Below are positions 8,938-19,767 of a stretch of 64,000 bases of DNA, in pieces (position 1 is the first letter of the stretch; each line of letters starts with the position of its first letter). Origin of the DNA: Candidatus Burkholderia humilis (GTDB lineage Bacteria > Pseudomonadota > Gammaproteobacteria > Burkholderiales > Burkholderiaceae). Below the pieces are notes generated by a model. That model was not told where the DNA came from. It worked only from the letters and a program-made list of their open reading frames with translations, and did not search any database. The stretch lies in contig LFMX01000002.1 of the NCBI GenBank assembly GCA_001184405.1, positions 109,555 to 173,554 of the forward strand, read 5' to 3'. The translations under genes were made by a program, and so were the position numbers.

Positions 8938-10845
8938 ATGGTTTCGGTACGTTTGCCTGATGGGTCGGTCCGACAATACGACCACCCGGTGACCGTCGCG
9001 GAAGTCGCGGCATCGATCGGCGCGGGCCTTGCCAAGGCGGCGCTCGCTGGCAAGCTCAACGGCGAACTCGTCGATACGTCGTTCCTCATCGACCGTGATT
9101 CGTCGCTCGCTATCGTTACGGATAAGGATCCGGAAGGCATCGATGTCGTGCGTCACTCGACCGCGCACTTGCTCGCCTATGCGGTGAAGGATTTGTTCCC
9201 GGAAGCGCAGGTGACCATCGGGCCGGTCATCGATAATGGTTTCTACTACGACTTCTCCTATAGCCGTCCCTTCACGCCGGAAGATCTCGAAAAGATCGAA
9301 AAGCGTATGCAGGAACTCGCCAAGAAGGACGAGCCGGTGTCGCGCCGCGTGGTGTCGCGCGATGAAGCGGTCGAGTACTTCATGGGCATCGGCGAGAAGT
9401 ACAAGGCCGAGATTATCCAGTCGATTCCTGAAAGCGACGAGATTCGGCTCTATGGGCACGGCAATTTCATCGATCTGTGCCGCGGTCCGCACGTGCCGTC
9501 CACCGGCAAGCTGAAGGTGTTGAAGCTGATGAAGGTCGCGGGAGCGTACTGGCGCGGCGACTCGAAAAACGAGCAGCTTCAGCGTATCTACGGTACGGCC
9601 TGGACCAAGAAGGAAGATCAGGATCAGTATCTGCACATGCTGGAAGAAGCCGAGAAACGCGATCACCGCAAGCTCGGCAGGCAGCTCGACCTGTTCCATT
9701 TGCAGGACGAGGCGCCGGGCATGGTGTTCTGGCACCCGAAGGGCTGGTCGCTGTGGCAGCAGGTCGAACAGTACATGCGTCGTCGCGTGAACGAGGCCGG
9801 CTATCTCGAGATCAAGACCCCGATGGTCATGGATCGCTCGCTGTGGGAAGCGTCGGGCCACTGGCAGAACTATCGTGAAAATATGTTCACGACCGAGTCG
9901 GAAAAGCGCGATTACGCCATCAAACCCATGAACTGCCCGGGCCACGTGCAGGTGTTCAACCACGGTTTGCGTTCGTATCGCGACCTGCCGCTACGTTACG
10001 CGGAATTCGGTTCGTGCCACCGTAACGAGCCGTCGGGCGCACTGCACGGTCTGATGCGCATGCGCGGTTTCGTCCAGGACGATGCGCATATTTTCTGCAC
10101 GGAAGATCAATTCATTGCAGAGTCCATCGCCTTCAACACGCTGGCGATGAGCGTCTACAAGGATTTCGGGTTCGATCACATCGACATCAAGCTCTCGCTG
10201 CGCCCGGAACAACGCGCCGGCACCGATGAAACCTGGGATCGCGCGGAACAGGGTTTGCGTGAGGCGCTGACCGCGTGCGGCTTGCAGCGGGAAGAACTCG
10301 CGGGCGAAGGCGCGTTCTACGGTCCGAAGATCGAATACCACATCAAGGACGCGCTCGGCCGTTCGTGGCAGTGTGGCACGCTGCAGCTCGATATGGTGCT
10401 ACCGGAGCGTCTCGGTGCGGAGTACGTAGCGGAAGACAACAGCCGCCGCCGTCCGGTCATGCTCCACCGCGCAATCGTCGGTTCGATGGAACGCTTCCTC
10501 GGCATTTTGATCGAGCACCATGCCGGTGCAATGCCGCCGTGGCTGTCGCCGATTCAGGCTGTCGTGCTGAATATTGCTGAAAGCCAGGCCGATTATGCTG
10601 CGAATCTGGCCCAATCGTTGCAAAAACAAGGGCTTAGGATCGAGAGCGATTTGCGCAATGAGAAGATTAGCTATAAAATATACGAGCACACGCTGCAAAA
10701 GGTGCCGTATTTGCTGGTCGTCGGCGACAAGGAGCGTGAGGCAAATACCGTAGCCGTGCGTGCTCGTGGCGGTGTCGATCTGGGCGTCATGCCGGTCGAC
10801 GCATTTCTGGAGCGCCTGCAGGAGGAAGTGCGGGCGTTCAAGTAA
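8938..10845 (+). CDS. thrS: Threonine-tRNA ligase
   Basis: Charges tRNA-Thr; 635 aa from ATG 8938 ([10 protein letters not shown]). This start is preferred over the in-frame ATG at 8926 because it matches the family N-terminus. Domains: TGS (1-62), editing domain with [12 protein letters not shown] (about 75-230), class II catalytic core with Zn ligands in NCPGHVQVF and motif 3 ([19 protein letters not shown]), and anticodon-binding domain (about 535-635). It heads the conserved block thrS-infC-rpmI-rplT-pheST. Intact. Confidence 0.97.
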   Translation: MVSVRLPDGSVRQYDHPVTVAEVAASIGAGLAKAALAGKLNGELVDTSFLIDRDSSLAIVTDKDPEGIDVVRHSTAHLLAYAVKDLFPEAQVTIGPVIDNGFYYDFSYSRPFTPEDLEKIEKRMQELAKKDEPVSRRVVSRDEAVEYFMGIGEKYKAEIIQSIPESDEIRLYGHGNFIDLCRGPHVPSTGKLKVLKLMKVAGAYWRGDSKNEQLQRIYGTAWTKKEDQDQYLHMLEEAEKRDHRKLGRQLDLFHLQDEAPGMVFWHPKGWSLWQQVEQYMRRRVNEAGYLEIKTPMVMDRSLWEASGHWQNYRENMFTTESEKRDYAIKPMNCPGHVQVFNHGLRSYRDLPLRYAEFGSCHRNEPSGALHGLMRMRGFVQDDAHIFCTEDQFIAESIAFNTLAMSVYKDFGFDHIDIKLSLRPEQRAGTDETWDRAEQGLREALTACGLQREELAGEGAFYGPKIEYHIKDALGRSWQCGTLQLDMVLPERLGAEYVAEDNSRRRPVMLHRAIVGSMERFLGILIEHHAGAMPPWLSPIQAVVLNIAESQADYAANLAQSLQKQGLRIESDLRNEKISYKIYEHTLQKVPYLLVVGDKEREANTVAVRARGGVDLGVMPVDAFLERLQEEVRAFK

Positions 10846-10893
10846 GTCACTCGCAGCGCGGCTTAGTTTTTTAATTTTTTGAGGAAACGTAAC

Positions 10894-11421
10894 ATCGCTA
10901 CTGATAAGTCGTCACATCGCATCAACGGTGAAATTACCGCGCCGGAAGTGCGCTTGGTCGGAGTGGACAACGAGTCGCTCGGAATCGTGAAACTAGCCGA
11001 GGCTTTCCGTCAATCGGAACAGCTCGATGTGGATCTCGTCGAAATCGCGTCGCAGGCTTTGCCGCCTGTTTGCCGTTTGATGGATTACGGCAAGTTCAAG
11101 TACTCGGAAGCGAAGAAGCAGCACGAGGCGAAACTCAAGCAGAAAATCGTGCAGGTGAAGGAAGTCAAATTCCGCCCCGGCACGGATGACGGTGACTACA
11201 ACGTCAAACTGCGTAACCTCACGCGCTTCCTCGAAGACGGCGACAAGACGAAAATCACGTTGCGTTTCCGCGGTCGCGAAATGGCGCACCAGGAAATCGG
11301 CATGCGTATGCTCGAACGTCTGAAGTCCGATCTGGACGAATTCGGTCAGGTCGAGCAGATACCGAAGATGGAAGGGCGTCAGATGATCATGGTGCTTGCC
11401 CCGAAAAAGAAGGGTAAGTAA
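10894..11421 (+). CDS. infC: Translation initiation factor IF-3, ATC start
   Basis: IF-3 prevents premature joining of 50S subunits and checks the initiator codon. The protein reads (M)[14 protein letters not shown] to the end VLAPKKKGK, 175 aa. No ATG or GTG lies at the expected start. An ATC codon at 10894 sits 8 bases after a GAGGA site and matches the family N-terminus. Rare AUU/AUC starts in infC allow IF-3 to repress its own translation in other bacteria. A TTG at 10879 is possible but lies before that ribosome-binding site. Confidence 0.93.
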
Positions 11422-11653
11422 CCGCAAAGTTGGGAGCAATGGATCGCGCACCGTCGAAAGGCGGTCGGCGCGCCATTGCCGGCAGTTTCAGGGCGGCGTC
11501 ATTTCGGTGACGCGGCTCATGAAAAGCAGCGATTCTTCACTGAGCCGCTTGCTAACAAGTGGAGCGTGGGTTTCGAAGGGCGGAAAGCGGTCTTGGCCAA
11601 TTCGGGAAGATCAACCGCACACCCATGACCATCTAATAAACTCGAGTTGTTTC

Positions 11654-11851
11654 ATGCCGAAGATGAAGACCAAGAAGAGTGCTGCAAAGCGCTTCGTGGT
11701 GCGTCCGGGCGGTACCGTCAAGCGCGGTCAAGCGTTCAAGCGCCACATTCTTACCAAGAAAACCACCAAGAACAAACGCCATCTGCGTGGAGCAACGGCC
11801 GTTCATGATTCCGATCTGAACTCCGTCCGCGCAATGCTGCCGTTCGCTTAA
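11654..11851 (+). CDS. rpmI: 50S ribosomal protein L35
   Basis: A 65-aa basic protein, [14 protein letters not shown] to VRAMLPFA, the standard L35 sequence and length. ATG is at 11654. The 232 bp between infC and rpmI hold no gene that I can see. rplT follows after 28 bp, as in nearly all bacteria. Confidence 0.96.
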
Positions 11852-11879
11852 CCTCAACTGACACTCCAAGGAGAGCAAG

Positions 11880-12239
11880 ATGCCTCGAGTAAAACGTGGG
11901 GTTACCGCACGGGCCCGTCACAAGAAGATCATTCGTCTGGCCAAGGGTTACCGCGGTCGTCGCAATAACGTCTATCGCATCGCCAAGCAGGCGGTCATGC
12001 GCGCAGGCCAATACGCCTATCGCGATCGCCGCAACAAGAAGCGTGTGTTTCGCGCACTGTGGATCACGCGTATCAACGCGGCGGTGCGTCAGCACGACAT
12101 GACCTACAGCGTGTTCATCAACGGCCTGAAGAAGGCTTCGATCGAACTCGACCGTAAGGTTCTGGCTGACATGGCTGTGTTCGACAAGGCTGCTTTTGCT
12201 GCGATCGTGAAGCAAGTGAAAGCCGCCGTTGCAGCCTAA
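11880..12239 (+). CDS. rplT: 50S ribosomal protein L20
   Basis: A 119-aa L20 ([30 protein letters not shown]...). It binds 23S rRNA early in 50S assembly and in several bacteria represses rpmI-rplT translation. The ATG at 11880 follows AAGGAGAGCAAG. The sequence is intact with the usual length. Confidence 0.97.
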   Translation: MPRVKRGVTARARHKKIIRLAKGYRGRRNNVYRIAKQAVMRAGQYAYRDRRNKKRVFRALWITRINAAVRQHDMTYSVFINGLKKASIELDRKVLADMAVFDKAAFAAIVKQVKAAVAA

Positions 12240-12317
12240 TTGCGAAATTAGTACTGCGTGGTTAGCCTGAGCGCCGCTGCATCGTAGAAATATATGAAGA
12301 TTGCGCGAAGGCAGAAA

Positions 12318-12344
12318 ACGGGGCTCTCACCGAGCCCCGTTTTT
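12318..12344 (+). terminator. Terminator or attenuator between rplT and pheS
   Basis: Stem ACGGGGCTC / GAGCCCCGT with a short loop, then five T. It is about 110 bp upstream of pheS. The position fits attenuation of pheST as known in enterobacteria, but I see no Phe-rich leader peptide before it. Confidence 0.75.
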
Positions 12345-12453
12345 GTTGGTCGGACGGTTTTGCTTATCCACGTTGTCGGCATGCACGTCATGAAAGCGTG
12401 GATGCGCAAAACCGAACCTCAGTTTGAATTTCGACGTAGAGAAGATGGGATCA

Positions 12454-13467
12454 ATGGATCTGGACCAGATTGTCGCGGACGCGAAAAGCGCCTTTGAAAA
12501 CGCCACCGATGCCACCACGCTCGAAAACGAGAAAGCCCGCTTTCTCGGCAAGTCCGGCGCGCTGACCGAACTGCTCAAAGGCTTGGGCAAGCTCGATCCG
12601 GAAACAAAGAAGACCGAAGGCGCGTGCATCAATCAGGCGAAGCAGCAGGTCGAAGCGGCGCTGAACGCGCGTCGTCAGGCGCTGGCCGATGAACTGCTGA
12701 ATCAGCGTCTGGCCGCAGAAGCCATCGACGTGACGCTGCCGGGACGCGGCGCGGGCGCGGGCACGCTGCATCCGGTGATGCGCACGTGGGAGCGCGTCGA
12801 GCAGATTTTCGGCACGATCAGCTTTGATGTGGCCGATGGCCCGGAAATCGAAACCGACTGGTTCAACTTCACTGCGCTGAATAGCCCGGAAAACCATCCG
12901 GCGCGTTCGATGCAGGACACCTTCTACGTCGATGGCAAGGACGCCGAAGGCCGTCCGCTGCTATTGCGCACACACACGAGCCCAATGCAGGTACGTTACG
13001 CGCGCATGAACAAGCCGCCGATCAAGGTGATCGTGCCGGGCCGCACGTATCGTGTGGATAGCGACGCTACGCATTCGCCGATGTTCAATCAGGTCGAAGG
13101 ATTGTGGATCGAAGAGAACATCAGCTTCGCCGATCTGAAGGGCGTCTACACCGATTTTCTGAAGAAGTTTTTTGAACGCGACGACATTCTCGTGCGTTTC
13201 CGTCCGTCGTATTTTCCGTTCACGGAGCCGTCCGCCGAGATCGACATGATGTTCGAACACGGCAAGAACGCGGGCAAATGGCTGGAGATTTCCGGCTCGG
13301 GTCAGGTGCATCCGACCGTCATCCGCAATATGGGCCTCGACCCGGAGCGCTATATCGGCTTCGCGTTCGGCAGCGGCCTCGAGCGTCTGACCATGTTGCG
13401 CTACGGCGTGCAGGACCTGCGTCTGTTCTTCGAGAACGATCTGCGCTTCCTGCGCCAGTTCGCGTAA
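12454..13467 (+). CDS. pheS: Phenylalanine-tRNA ligase alpha subunit
   Basis: Catalytic subunit of the alpha2-beta2 enzyme, 337 aa from ATG 12454 ([17 protein letters not shown]). In-frame upstream TTG and ATG codons exist, but the family starts here. An N-terminal coiled coil (about 1-90) is followed by the class II core with [23 protein letters not shown], motif 2 [14 protein letters not shown] and motif 3 [17 protein letters not shown]. pheT follows after 81 bp. Intact. Confidence 0.97.
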   Translation: MDLDQIVADAKSAFENATDATTLENEKARFLGKSGALTELLKGLGKLDPETKKTEGACINQAKQQVEAALNARRQALADELLNQRLAAEAIDVTLPGRGAGAGTLHPVMRTWERVEQIFGTISFDVADGPEIETDWFNFTALNSPENHPARSMQDTFYVDGKDAEGRPLLLRTHTSPMQVRYARMNKPPIKVIVPGRTYRVDSDATHSPMFNQVEGLWIEENISFADLKGVYTDFLKKFFERDDILVRFRPSYFPFTEPSAEIDMMFEHGKNAGKWLEISGSGQVHPTVIRNMGLDPERYIGFAFGSGLERLTMLRYGVQDLRLFFENDLRFLRQFA

Positions 13468-13548
13468 GCGCACACGCCAAGCCCGCGACGTTTGATTGCT
13501 AAAAAGCAGTCGAACGTGAGACTCCAAACATTGAAAACGTAGACACAC

Positions 13549-15987
13549 ATGCAATTCCCAGAATCCTGGCTTCGCAGCTTCGTCGATCCCAAGCTCTCCA
13601 CCGATGAGCTCGCGCACGCATTGACGATGGCCGGTCTCGAAGTCGAAGACCTGCGTCCGGTCGCGCCGCCGACCACCAAGATCGTGGTCGGTCAGGTTGT
13701 GGAAATGGCCAAGCATCCGAACGCCGACAAGCTCAACGTCTGTCAGGTCGATGCCGGCACGGGCGAGCAGTTGAATATCGTGTGCGGCGCGTCGAACGTG
13801 ACGCCGGGCATCAAGGTGCCCGTTGCGTTGATCGGCGCCGTGTTGCCGCCGGCCGAAGCGGGCGGCGAGCCGTTCGCGATCAAGCCGACCAAGCTGCGCG
13901 GCATCGATAGTCAAGGCACGCTGTGCTCGGCGCGCGAACTGAAGCTGTCGGACGATCACAGCGGCCTGCTGATTCTCCCGGCCGATGCGAAGATTGGTCA
14001 GGACATTCGCGAAGCGCTCAATCTCGATGACACCGTGTTCGAGATCAAGCTCACGCCGAACAAGGCGGATTGCCTGTCGGTGTACGGCGTCGCGCGCGAA
14101 ACCGCCGCGATCACCGGCGCGCCGCTGAAGGCGCTCGAAGCGCCCGACGTCGATGTGAAGCTCGACGAAAAGCTGCCCGTCAAGATTCTCTCGCCGGACC
14201 TCTGCGGCCGTTTCTCCGGCCGCGTGATTCGCGGCGTGAACGCGCACGCGAAGTCGCCGCAATGGATGGTCGAACGCCTCGAGCGCGCGGGCCAGCGCAG
14301 CATTTCCGCGCTCGTCGATATCTCGAATTATGTGATGCTCGAACTCGGCCGTCCGTCGCACGTGTTCGATCTCGACAAGATTTACGGCGCGATCGAAGTG
14401 CGCTGGGGCAAGAAGGGCGAGTCGCTCAAGCTGCTCAACGGCAACACCGTCGAACTCGATGAAACCGTCGGCGTGATCGCGGACGATCGCCATGTCGAAT
14501 CGCTCGCGGGCATCATGGGCGGCAACAGCACGGCGGTCACGCTCGACACGACCAACATCTATCTCGAAGCCGCGTTCTGGTGGCCGGACGCCATCCGCGG
14601 CCGCGCGCGCAAGTACAACTTCTCGACCGATGCCGCGCATCGCTTCGAGCGCGGCGTCGATTATTCGACGACCGTCGAACATATCGAAGTCATCTCACGT
14701 TTGATCCTCGACATTTGCGGCGGCGAAGCCGGTCCGGTTGACGATCAGATCGTCAACGTTCCTGATCGCAATCCGGTGTCGATGCGCGTCGCGCGCGTGC
14801 ATCGGATCATCGGTGTGGAAATCGGCGCGGAGGAAATCGCACAGATTTTTACGCGCCTGAACCTCGCGTTCGAACACGATGGCGACACGTTCAAGGTGAC
14901 GCCGCCGCCGTATCGCTTCGATATCGATATCGAGATCGAGGAAGATCTGATCGAGGAAGTCGCGCGCATTTACGGTTTCGAAAAGATTCCGGCGCGCCCG
15001 CCCGTGGCGCGCAGCGAAATGCGCATCACGAATGAGACGAAGCGCTCGATTCACACGCTGCGTCACGCGGTCGCCGCGCGCGATTACTCGGAAACCGTCA
15101 ACTTCAGTTTCGTCGATGCCCAATGGGAGCAGGACTTCGCCGGCAACGACAATCCGGTCAAGCTGATCAACCCAATCGCGAGCCAGTTGTCGGTCATGCG
15201 CACGACCATGTTCGGCAGCCTGATCGAAGTGCTGCGTCACAATTTGAACCGCCGCGCGGATCGCGTGCGCGTGTTCGAGGCGGGACGTGTGTTCCTGCGT
15301 GATGCATCGGTGAAGGCGGGCGAACTCGCGGTCGAAGGCTTCGCGCAACCGAAGATGATCGGTGCGCTGGCCTACGGTCCGGTGATCGAGGAGCAGTGGG
15401 GCGCGGCGTCGCGCAACGTCGATTTCTTCGACGCAAAGGGCGATGTGGAAGCGCTCTTCGCGCCGGTCGTGCCGCGCTTCGTGAAGGCCGAGCATCCGGC
15501 GCTGCATCCGGGACGTTCGGCGGGCATCGAAGTGGCGGGGCGTGCGGTCGGCTGGATTGGTGAGCTGCACCCGCGCTGGCTGCAAAAGTATGACCTGCCG
15601 AATGCGCCAATCCTCTTCGAAATCGAAGCCGATGCGTTGATGGATCGCGCGTTGCCGGTACCGTCGGAAGTATCGAAGTTTCCGCCGGTACGCCGCGATA
15701 TCGCGATTGTCGTGGATCAGAACGTGCCGGTTCAGGCGCTCCTCGACGAGCTCGAAAACGCCCGTTCGGAACCCGCCTGCAAGCACGTCACGAAGGTTGC
15801 GCTTTTCGACGAATTCCGTCCAAAATCAAACACTTCCAGTGGCCTGGCAGCGCATGAGAAAAGTCTTGCCTTCCGTGTAACGTTGCAAGATACTGGCGGC
15901 ACGCTTCAGGACGAAACGGTCGACACGGCCATCAAAACGCTGGTGGATCGCCTGGCTCGAGTACACGGCGCGCGGTTGCGGGGATAG
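13549..15987 (+). CDS. pheT: Phenylalanine-tRNA ligase beta subunit
   Basis: An 812-aa beta subunit. It has an N-terminal tRNA-binding EMAP-like domain (about 40-150), the B3/B4 editing domain, B5, the core-like domain and the C-terminal FDX-ACB anticodon-binding domain (about 715-812, [16 protein letters not shown]). It ends in RVHGARLRG at TAG 15985-15987. The stop region has been copied as a 24-bp tandem repeat that runs on to 16065. The coding sequence itself is unaffected. Confidence 0.97.
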   Translation: MQFPESWLRSFVDPKLSTDELAHALTMAGLEVEDLRPVAPPTTKIVVGQVVEMAKHPNADKLNVCQVDAGTGEQLNIVCGASNVTPGIKVPVALIGAVLPPAEAGGEPFAIKPTKLRGIDSQGTLCSARELKLSDDHSGLLILPADAKIGQDIREALNLDDTVFEIKLTPNKADCLSVYGVARETAAITGAPLKALEAPDVDVKLDEKLPVKILSPDLCGRFSGRVIRGVNAHAKSPQWMVERLERAGQRSISALVDISNYVMLELGRPSHVFDLDKIYGAIEVRWGKKGESLKLLNGNTVELDETVGVIADDRHVESLAGIMGGNSTAVTLDTTNIYLEAAFWWPDAIRGRARKYNFSTDAAHRFERGVDYSTTVEHIEVISRLILDICGGEAGPVDDQIVNVPDRNPVSMRVARVHRIIGVEIGAEEIAQIFTRLNLAFEHDGDTFKVTPPPYRFDIDIEIEEDLIEEVARIYGFEKIPARPPVARSEMRITNETKRSIHTLRHAVAARDYSETVNFSFVDAQWEQDFAGNDNPVKLINPIASQLSVMRTTMFGSLIEVLRHNLNRRADRVRVFEAGRVFLRDASVKAGELAVEGFAQPKMIGALAYGPVIEEQWGAASRNVDFFDAKGDVEALFAPVVPRFVKAEHPALHPGRSAGIEVAGRAVGWIGELHPRWLQKYDLPNAPILFEIEADALMDRALPVPSEVSKFPPVRRDIAIVVDQNVPVQALLDELENARSEPACKHVTKVALFDEFRPKSNTSSGLAAHEKSLAFRVTLQDTGGTLQDETVDTAIKTLVDRLARVHGARLRG

Positions 15988-16065
15988 CCTGCAGCGCGGT
16001 TGCGGGGATAGCCTGCAGCGCGGTTGCGGGGATAGCCTGCAGCGCGGTTGCGGGGATAGCCTGCA
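15970..16065 (+). repeat. 24-bp tandem repeat, four perfect copies, at the pheT stop
   Basis: Units at 15970-15993, 15994-16017, 16018-16041 and 16042-16065 are identical. The first contains the last codons and TAG of pheT. Because 24 is a multiple of three, each copy repeats the stop in frame. The array fills the space before ihfA. Confidence 0.97.
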
Positions 16066-16107
16066 GAATTGGCCCCAGCTTCACAAGACATACGCCGTTT
16101 TACCGAT

Positions 16108-16518
16108 ATGAACCAAATGAACTCGAGTGATTTCGAAGCTCTTCTTTCGGCGCAGCGCAGCGCCATGAACCGAGATACCGCGATTTCGAACGGCGGCGCG
16201 TCCAGTGACACGCCGACGCTGACCAAGGCAGAGCTGGCCGAGATGCTGTTCGACCATGTTGGTCTGAATAAGCGCGAAGCCAAGGACATGGTCGAAGCGT
16301 TTTTCGAAGTCATCCGCGATGCGCTGGAAAGCGGCGACAGCGTCAAGCTGTCCGGCTTCGGCAACTTCCAGTTGCGCGACAAGCCCCAGCGCCCGGGACG
16401 TAATCCAAAGACCGGCGAAGCCATTCCCATTGCGGCGCGGCGTGTCGTGACGTTTCATGCAAGCCAGAAGCTGAAGGCGCTGGTCGAGACGGGCGCGGAG
16501 TCAGGTCTTACCCGCTAA
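16108..16518 (+). CDS. ihfA: Integration host factor alpha subunit
   Basis: Sequence-specific DNA-bending protein working as a dimer with IhfB. It has 136 aa from ATG 16108 ([16 protein letters not shown]). The long N-terminal extension of about 35 residues before [21 protein letters not shown] is typical of Burkholderia IhfA. The DNA-binding arm [20 protein letters not shown] is intact. An earlier in-frame start at 16069 would add residues read from just after the repeat array, and I do not favour it. A MerR gene follows, as usual. Confidence 0.93.
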   Translation: MNQMNSSDFEALLSAQRSAMNRDTAISNGGASSDTPTLTKAELAEMLFDHVGLNKREAKDMVEAFFEVIRDALESGDSVKLSGFGNFQLRDKPQRPGRNPKTGEAIPIAARRVVTFHASQKLKALVETGAESGLTR

Positions 16519-16617
16519 GTGTTTCCCGTGTTTCCCGCGCGCTTTTTCACGAGCGCGCTTCTCGCTGCTTGACCGCCGTGCTTCAATCGACATCACATAA
16601 ACGATGGTTGATCGACG

Positions 16618-17001
16618 ATGGAAAAAGTCGTCTTGCCTCCGATCCCGGCCAAACGGTATTTCACGATTGGCGAAGTCAGCGAATTGTGCGGCGTCAAACC
16701 GCACGTGCTGCGCTATTGGGAACAGGAGTTCACGCAGCTCCGACCGGTCAAGCGACGGGGAAATCGTCGCTACTATCAGCATCATGAAGTGCTGCTGATC
16801 CGGCGCATTCGCGAACTGTTGTACGAGCAGGGCTTCACGATCAACGGCGCGCGCAATCGTCTCGATTCGCAAGGTCGCGCGACCAGCGACGAGGCCGATC
16901 TTGCTGAAGTGCAGGCGGCCGCTGCTCAAGCGCAATCGAATGTGGATGTCGATCAGTTGCGTAAGGACATCCTTCAGGTGATTGATTTGCTGGGCGGATG
17001 A
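16618..17001 (+). CDS. MerR family transcriptional regulator
   Basis: A 127-aa protein with an N-terminal MerR winged helix (YFTIGEVSELCGVKPHVLRYWEQEF, about residues 14-38) and a short C-terminal helix, with no obvious ligand domain. This small MerR next to ihfA is conserved across beta- and gammaproteobacteria. Its target is not known to me. ATG is at 16618, and a terminator follows directly. Confidence 0.9.
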   Translation: MEKVVLPPIPAKRYFTIGEVSELCGVKPHVLRYWEQEFTQLRPVKRRGNRRYYQHHEVLLIRRIRELLYEQGFTINGARNRLDSQGRATSDEADLAEVQAAAAQAQSNVDVDQLRKDILQVIDLLGG

Positions 17002-17024
17002 GTGTCCGCGTCTTCGAAAAATGA

Positions 17025-17056
17025 AAATGCCGCGATTGCTATTGCGGCATTTTTTT
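17025..17056 (+). terminator. Rho-independent terminator after the ihfA-merR unit
   Basis: Stem AAATGCCGC / GCGGCATTT with a ten-base loop and T run. Confidence 0.85.
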
Positions 17057-17126
17057 CGTCCGTACTGCGCGCATTCGATGACGGCGTTAGCATGGCCCGT
17101 TGAGTCGTTTCTCTACAGGAGGACGT

Positions 17127-17717
17127 ATGCGAGTACTGCTCGTGGGCGCACATGGCGTGCTGGGTTCGGCGATCGCGCAGGTGCTTCGGCCCGCGCACGA
17201 GGTGATTTCGGCGAGCCGCACGGGATCGGATGTATCGGTCGATTTGTCGGACAAGGCGAGCATCGTCGCAATGTTCGATACGGTCGGGAGTGTGGGCGCG
17301 GTGGTATGTGTGGGCGGCACGGCGAAGTTTCAGCCGATCGACCGACTGACCGATGACGACTACGCCTTCAGTCTCGCGAAAAAGCTGATGGGGCAGGTGA
17401 ATCTCGTGCGCTGCGCGATCGGCCATGTCGATGCGGGCGGCTCGGTCACGCTCACGAGCGGCACGCTTGCGCAGCAACCGATGATCGGCAGCAGTGCGGT
17501 GAGTATCGTGAATGCGGGAGTGAAAGGGTTCGCGCGGGCGGCGGCGCTGGAGTTGCAGGGCACGCTGCGCGTGAATGTGGTGAGTCCGGGATGGGTATCG
17601 GAGATGCTGGCGTCGATGGGCAAGGACGCGTCTCAAGGCATTGCGGCCGCGGACGTGGCGGCGGTGTACAAACGCGCGATCGAGGGATCGATGACCGGAT
17701 CTGCCGCGAGGCCTTGA
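17127..17717 (+). CDS. Atypical short-chain dehydrogenase/reductase
   Basis: A 196-aa protein with an N-terminal nucleotide-binding motif (LLVGAHGVLGSAIA, about residues 4-17) and short SDR fold. Where classical SDRs have YxxxK, this reads SIVNAGVKGFARAAALEL, without the catalytic Tyr, so it is an atypical SDR; related proteins are found in many proteobacteria. The start at ATG 17127 follows an AGGAGGA site. Function unknown. The frame is intact. Confidence 0.8.
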   Translation: MRVLLVGAHGVLGSAIAQVLRPAHEVISASRTGSDVSVDLSDKASIVAMFDTVGSVGAVVCVGGTAKFQPIDRLTDDDYAFSLAKKLMGQVNLVRCAIGHVDAGGSVTLTSGTLAQQPMIGSSAVSIVNAGVKGFARAAALELQGTLRVNVVSPGWVSEMLASMGKDASQGIAAADVAAVYKRAIEGSMTGSAARP

Positions 17718-17769
17718 GCGCCGTTCAAGCGGGTTCGGCGAGCGTTTGCGCAATGGTCAGCCCGGCCGA

Positions 17770-18039
17770 CTAGTAGACGATGCTCGGCCCGATTCCCCTT
17801 GGCGGATAGATGCGCCAATCGTTCATGCCGTGATGAAAAAAGTAGAGCGCGAAAGCGCCGTTCTCATTGCGCGTGCTCATGCAGACATAACGGCTGCCGC
17901 CGGGATAGATGCGCCCGAATTGCGAGACGTGGGCGGCACTCGTCGCGTTGAACCAGCGCGCGACTTCGGCGCGCAGGGCAGAGCGGGCGAGCGTGACGGT
18001 GCGCCGGTGATCAGGAAAAACGTGAGCAAATACAGGCAT
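17770..18039 (-). CDS. Hypothetical protein, 89 aa
   Basis: A minus-strand frame from ATG 18039 with a plausible composition (MPVFAHVFPDHRRTVTLARS to IYPPRGIGPSIVY), rich in aromatic residues in its second half. No domain is recognised. It stands alone, convergent with the SDR gene, and no ribosome-binding site is striking. It may be a small gene of unknown function or a remnant. Confidence 0.4.
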   Translation of the reverse strand: MPVFAHVFPDHRRTVTLARSALRAEVARWFNATSAAHVSQFGRIYPGGSRYVCMSTRNENGAFALYFFHHGMNDWRIYPPRGIGPSIVY

Positions 18040-18287
18040 TTGGCGGCATTCCTTACGTATCCTTTAAGATTAGAATTTAAGTTGCTGACACACAAGTTTT
18101 TTTCGTTGTAACGTCGGAAGGATTCGATCTGCTCCAGCCGGTGCCGCGGACGGCTGGTTCGAGTACCGCGCGTAGTAGCGCCGCGAGCGTTTTGAGTTTT
18201 GCAACTCAGAATTGTTGGGTGGAAATGATTTAGGTTTATACGTTTAAGTCTCCTATCTTTATTCTTGATGGGCATCAGAGAATCGAA

Positions 18288-18980
18288 ATGGCACTTAAGC
18301 AATGTCGTGAATGCGGAACGGAAGTCAGCGATCAGGCGAAAGTCTGTCCGAAGTGTGGGATCAAAAATCCGGTCAAACGAATGTCGCTAATGGCGAAATT
18401 TGGAATTGGATTGCTCGTGATTTTCTTTATTGGCAGTGTCTTGCCGGGATTGCTCAGCCGCGATAAAGCCACGACGAAATCCGCCGGATCGGAAAGTGTA
18501 GCGAGCGCATCGGGCGCATCGGACGTGGCGCCGGCCAGCGTCACTGCAACAGTGTCACCGTGGCATTACGAGCAGGCGGAAGACGACATGCAGAAGGGCA
18601 CGAATCGCTTCGCCTACGTGCGAAGCACCAACACCTTCTAGTTCGATTGGCCTTACAACGGCGAACAACACGCGACGTTGATGCTACGTAAGCACGTTCG
18701 CTTCGGAAAAGACGCGGTGATTCAGATCGAACGAGGGCAGTTTATTTGCGGCGTTTCGTCTTGCAGCGTAACCGTCCGGTTCGATGACGGTCCCGGCCGC
18801 AAGTTTTCCGCGAGCGAACCAGCGGATCGCAGTTCGACGCTGCTATTCATCAAACCGTTCGACATGTTTTATACGGGCATGTCGCGAGCGAAACGTGTGC
18901 ATATCGAAGCGGATTTTTATCAGCAGGGAAACCAGACGGCCGATTTCGATATCTCGGGATTCGATCCGAAGCAGTTTTGA
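18288..18980 (+). pseudogene. Zinc-ribbon membrane protein, interrupted by in-frame TAG
   Basis: ATG 18288 starts a zinc ribbon (Cys 6, 9, 20, 23), then one membrane segment ([19 protein letters not shown], about 43-61), a Ser/Ala-rich linker and the beginning of an exported-side domain. TAG at 18639-18641 interrupts RSTNTF|FDWPYNGEQHATLML. The same frame then runs on to TGA 18980 with sequence typical of the family's C-terminal domain (IERGQFICGVSSCSVTVRFDD). A single nonsense change, for example CAG to TAG, explains it. Function of the family is unknown. Confidence 0.82.
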
Positions 18981-19013
18981 GCGGCACTTGCATCGACGAG
19001 GAAATAAAATGAA

Positions 19014-19047
19014 AAAACCCGCGAAAGCCTGAGCTATCGCGGGTTTT
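19014..19047 (-). terminator. Terminator downstream of tRNA-Pro
   Basis: Inverted repeat AAAACCCGCGA / TCGCGGGTTTT with a 12-base loop. It can act for the minus-strand tRNA and possibly in both directions. Confidence 0.75.
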
Positions 19048-19051
19048 AATC

Positions 19052-19128
<77 letters not shown>

Positions 19129-19220
19129 AAAAAAAGTATACCAGAGCGAAACGAATAGTAGAACTGCTTCAGCGAATTTTGCGGTGGCTGTCGAAGAATT
19201 CACTCGCGACAGCATGAAAA

Positions 19221-19622
19221 TCAAAGTGTTAGCTCCGACTGCGTATAAGGCGATGTCTGGATCTTCACCGCGTCCGAGCCACTTTCACGCCGCTTCGACA
19301 CCGACGCAAACCGCTGCCGGCGACGAAACCGCAGCGCGTGCAGCATCGACACGAACCAGGGAATCAGGTAGCTGAAAATCCGTTCGCTCCACGCCGTGCG
19401 CGAAGCCAGCGTCTCGTACTCGCTGCGATCGTGAAAGCTCGCGGAAGCGAAAACCATCGTCAGGGTGAAGTCGAACACCATTGCGATGAGGCAGAAGATG
19501 AAGAACACCAGCGCGCCATTCCAGGCCAGATTGCCCTGACTCGCGTTGATGGTGCGGCAAATAAACAGGGCCGCGCCCAGCAGCAGAAAATTGATGATGA
19601 GCGGAATCCAGGGGAAGTCCAT
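19221..19622 (-). CDS. Small integral membrane protein of unknown function
   Basis: 133 aa from ATG 19622 ([20 protein letters not shown]). Three hydrophobic segments (about residues 5-24, 33-58, 85-102) are separated by short loops, and the C-terminus is basic. No domain is recognised. It is convergent with nothing and lies alone between tRNA-Pro and the LysR gene. Upstream in-frame starts exist, but this one gives a clean membrane N-terminus. Confidence 0.6.
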   Translation of the reverse strand: MDFPWIPLIINFLLLGAALFICRTINASQGNLAWNGALVFFIFCLIAMVFDFTLTMVFASASFHDRSEYETLASRTAWSERIFSYLIPWFVSMLHALRFRRRQRFASVSKRRESGSDAVKIQTSPYTQSELTL

Positions 19623-19767
19623 GCGTGTGCCTCGTGCTTGATGGGACCGTGTCGGATCCCGTCGGCACGAACGTGACAAAGCGTCGCAAAACGAACTCGG
19701 CGGGAACCAGGGAATCGGGCGCGATCTTCACACGCGGTTAAGTGTGCTTGAATAAGAGTTATCCTAA

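Noticed and set aside
12294..12423. Phe leader peptide before pheS
   Set aside because: A hairpin is present, but the short frame before it has no run of Phe codons.
12961..14682. Long 573-codon open frame antisense to pheS/pheT
   Set aside because: It overlaps two certain genes; its composition (His/Arg-rich) is typical of antisense frames in high-GC coding DNA.
18639..18641. Possible recoding of TAG as a sense codon
   Set aside because: Intact genes here (pheT, radA) end with TAG, and three of the four genes with internal TAG also carry indels, so nonsense mutation is simpler.
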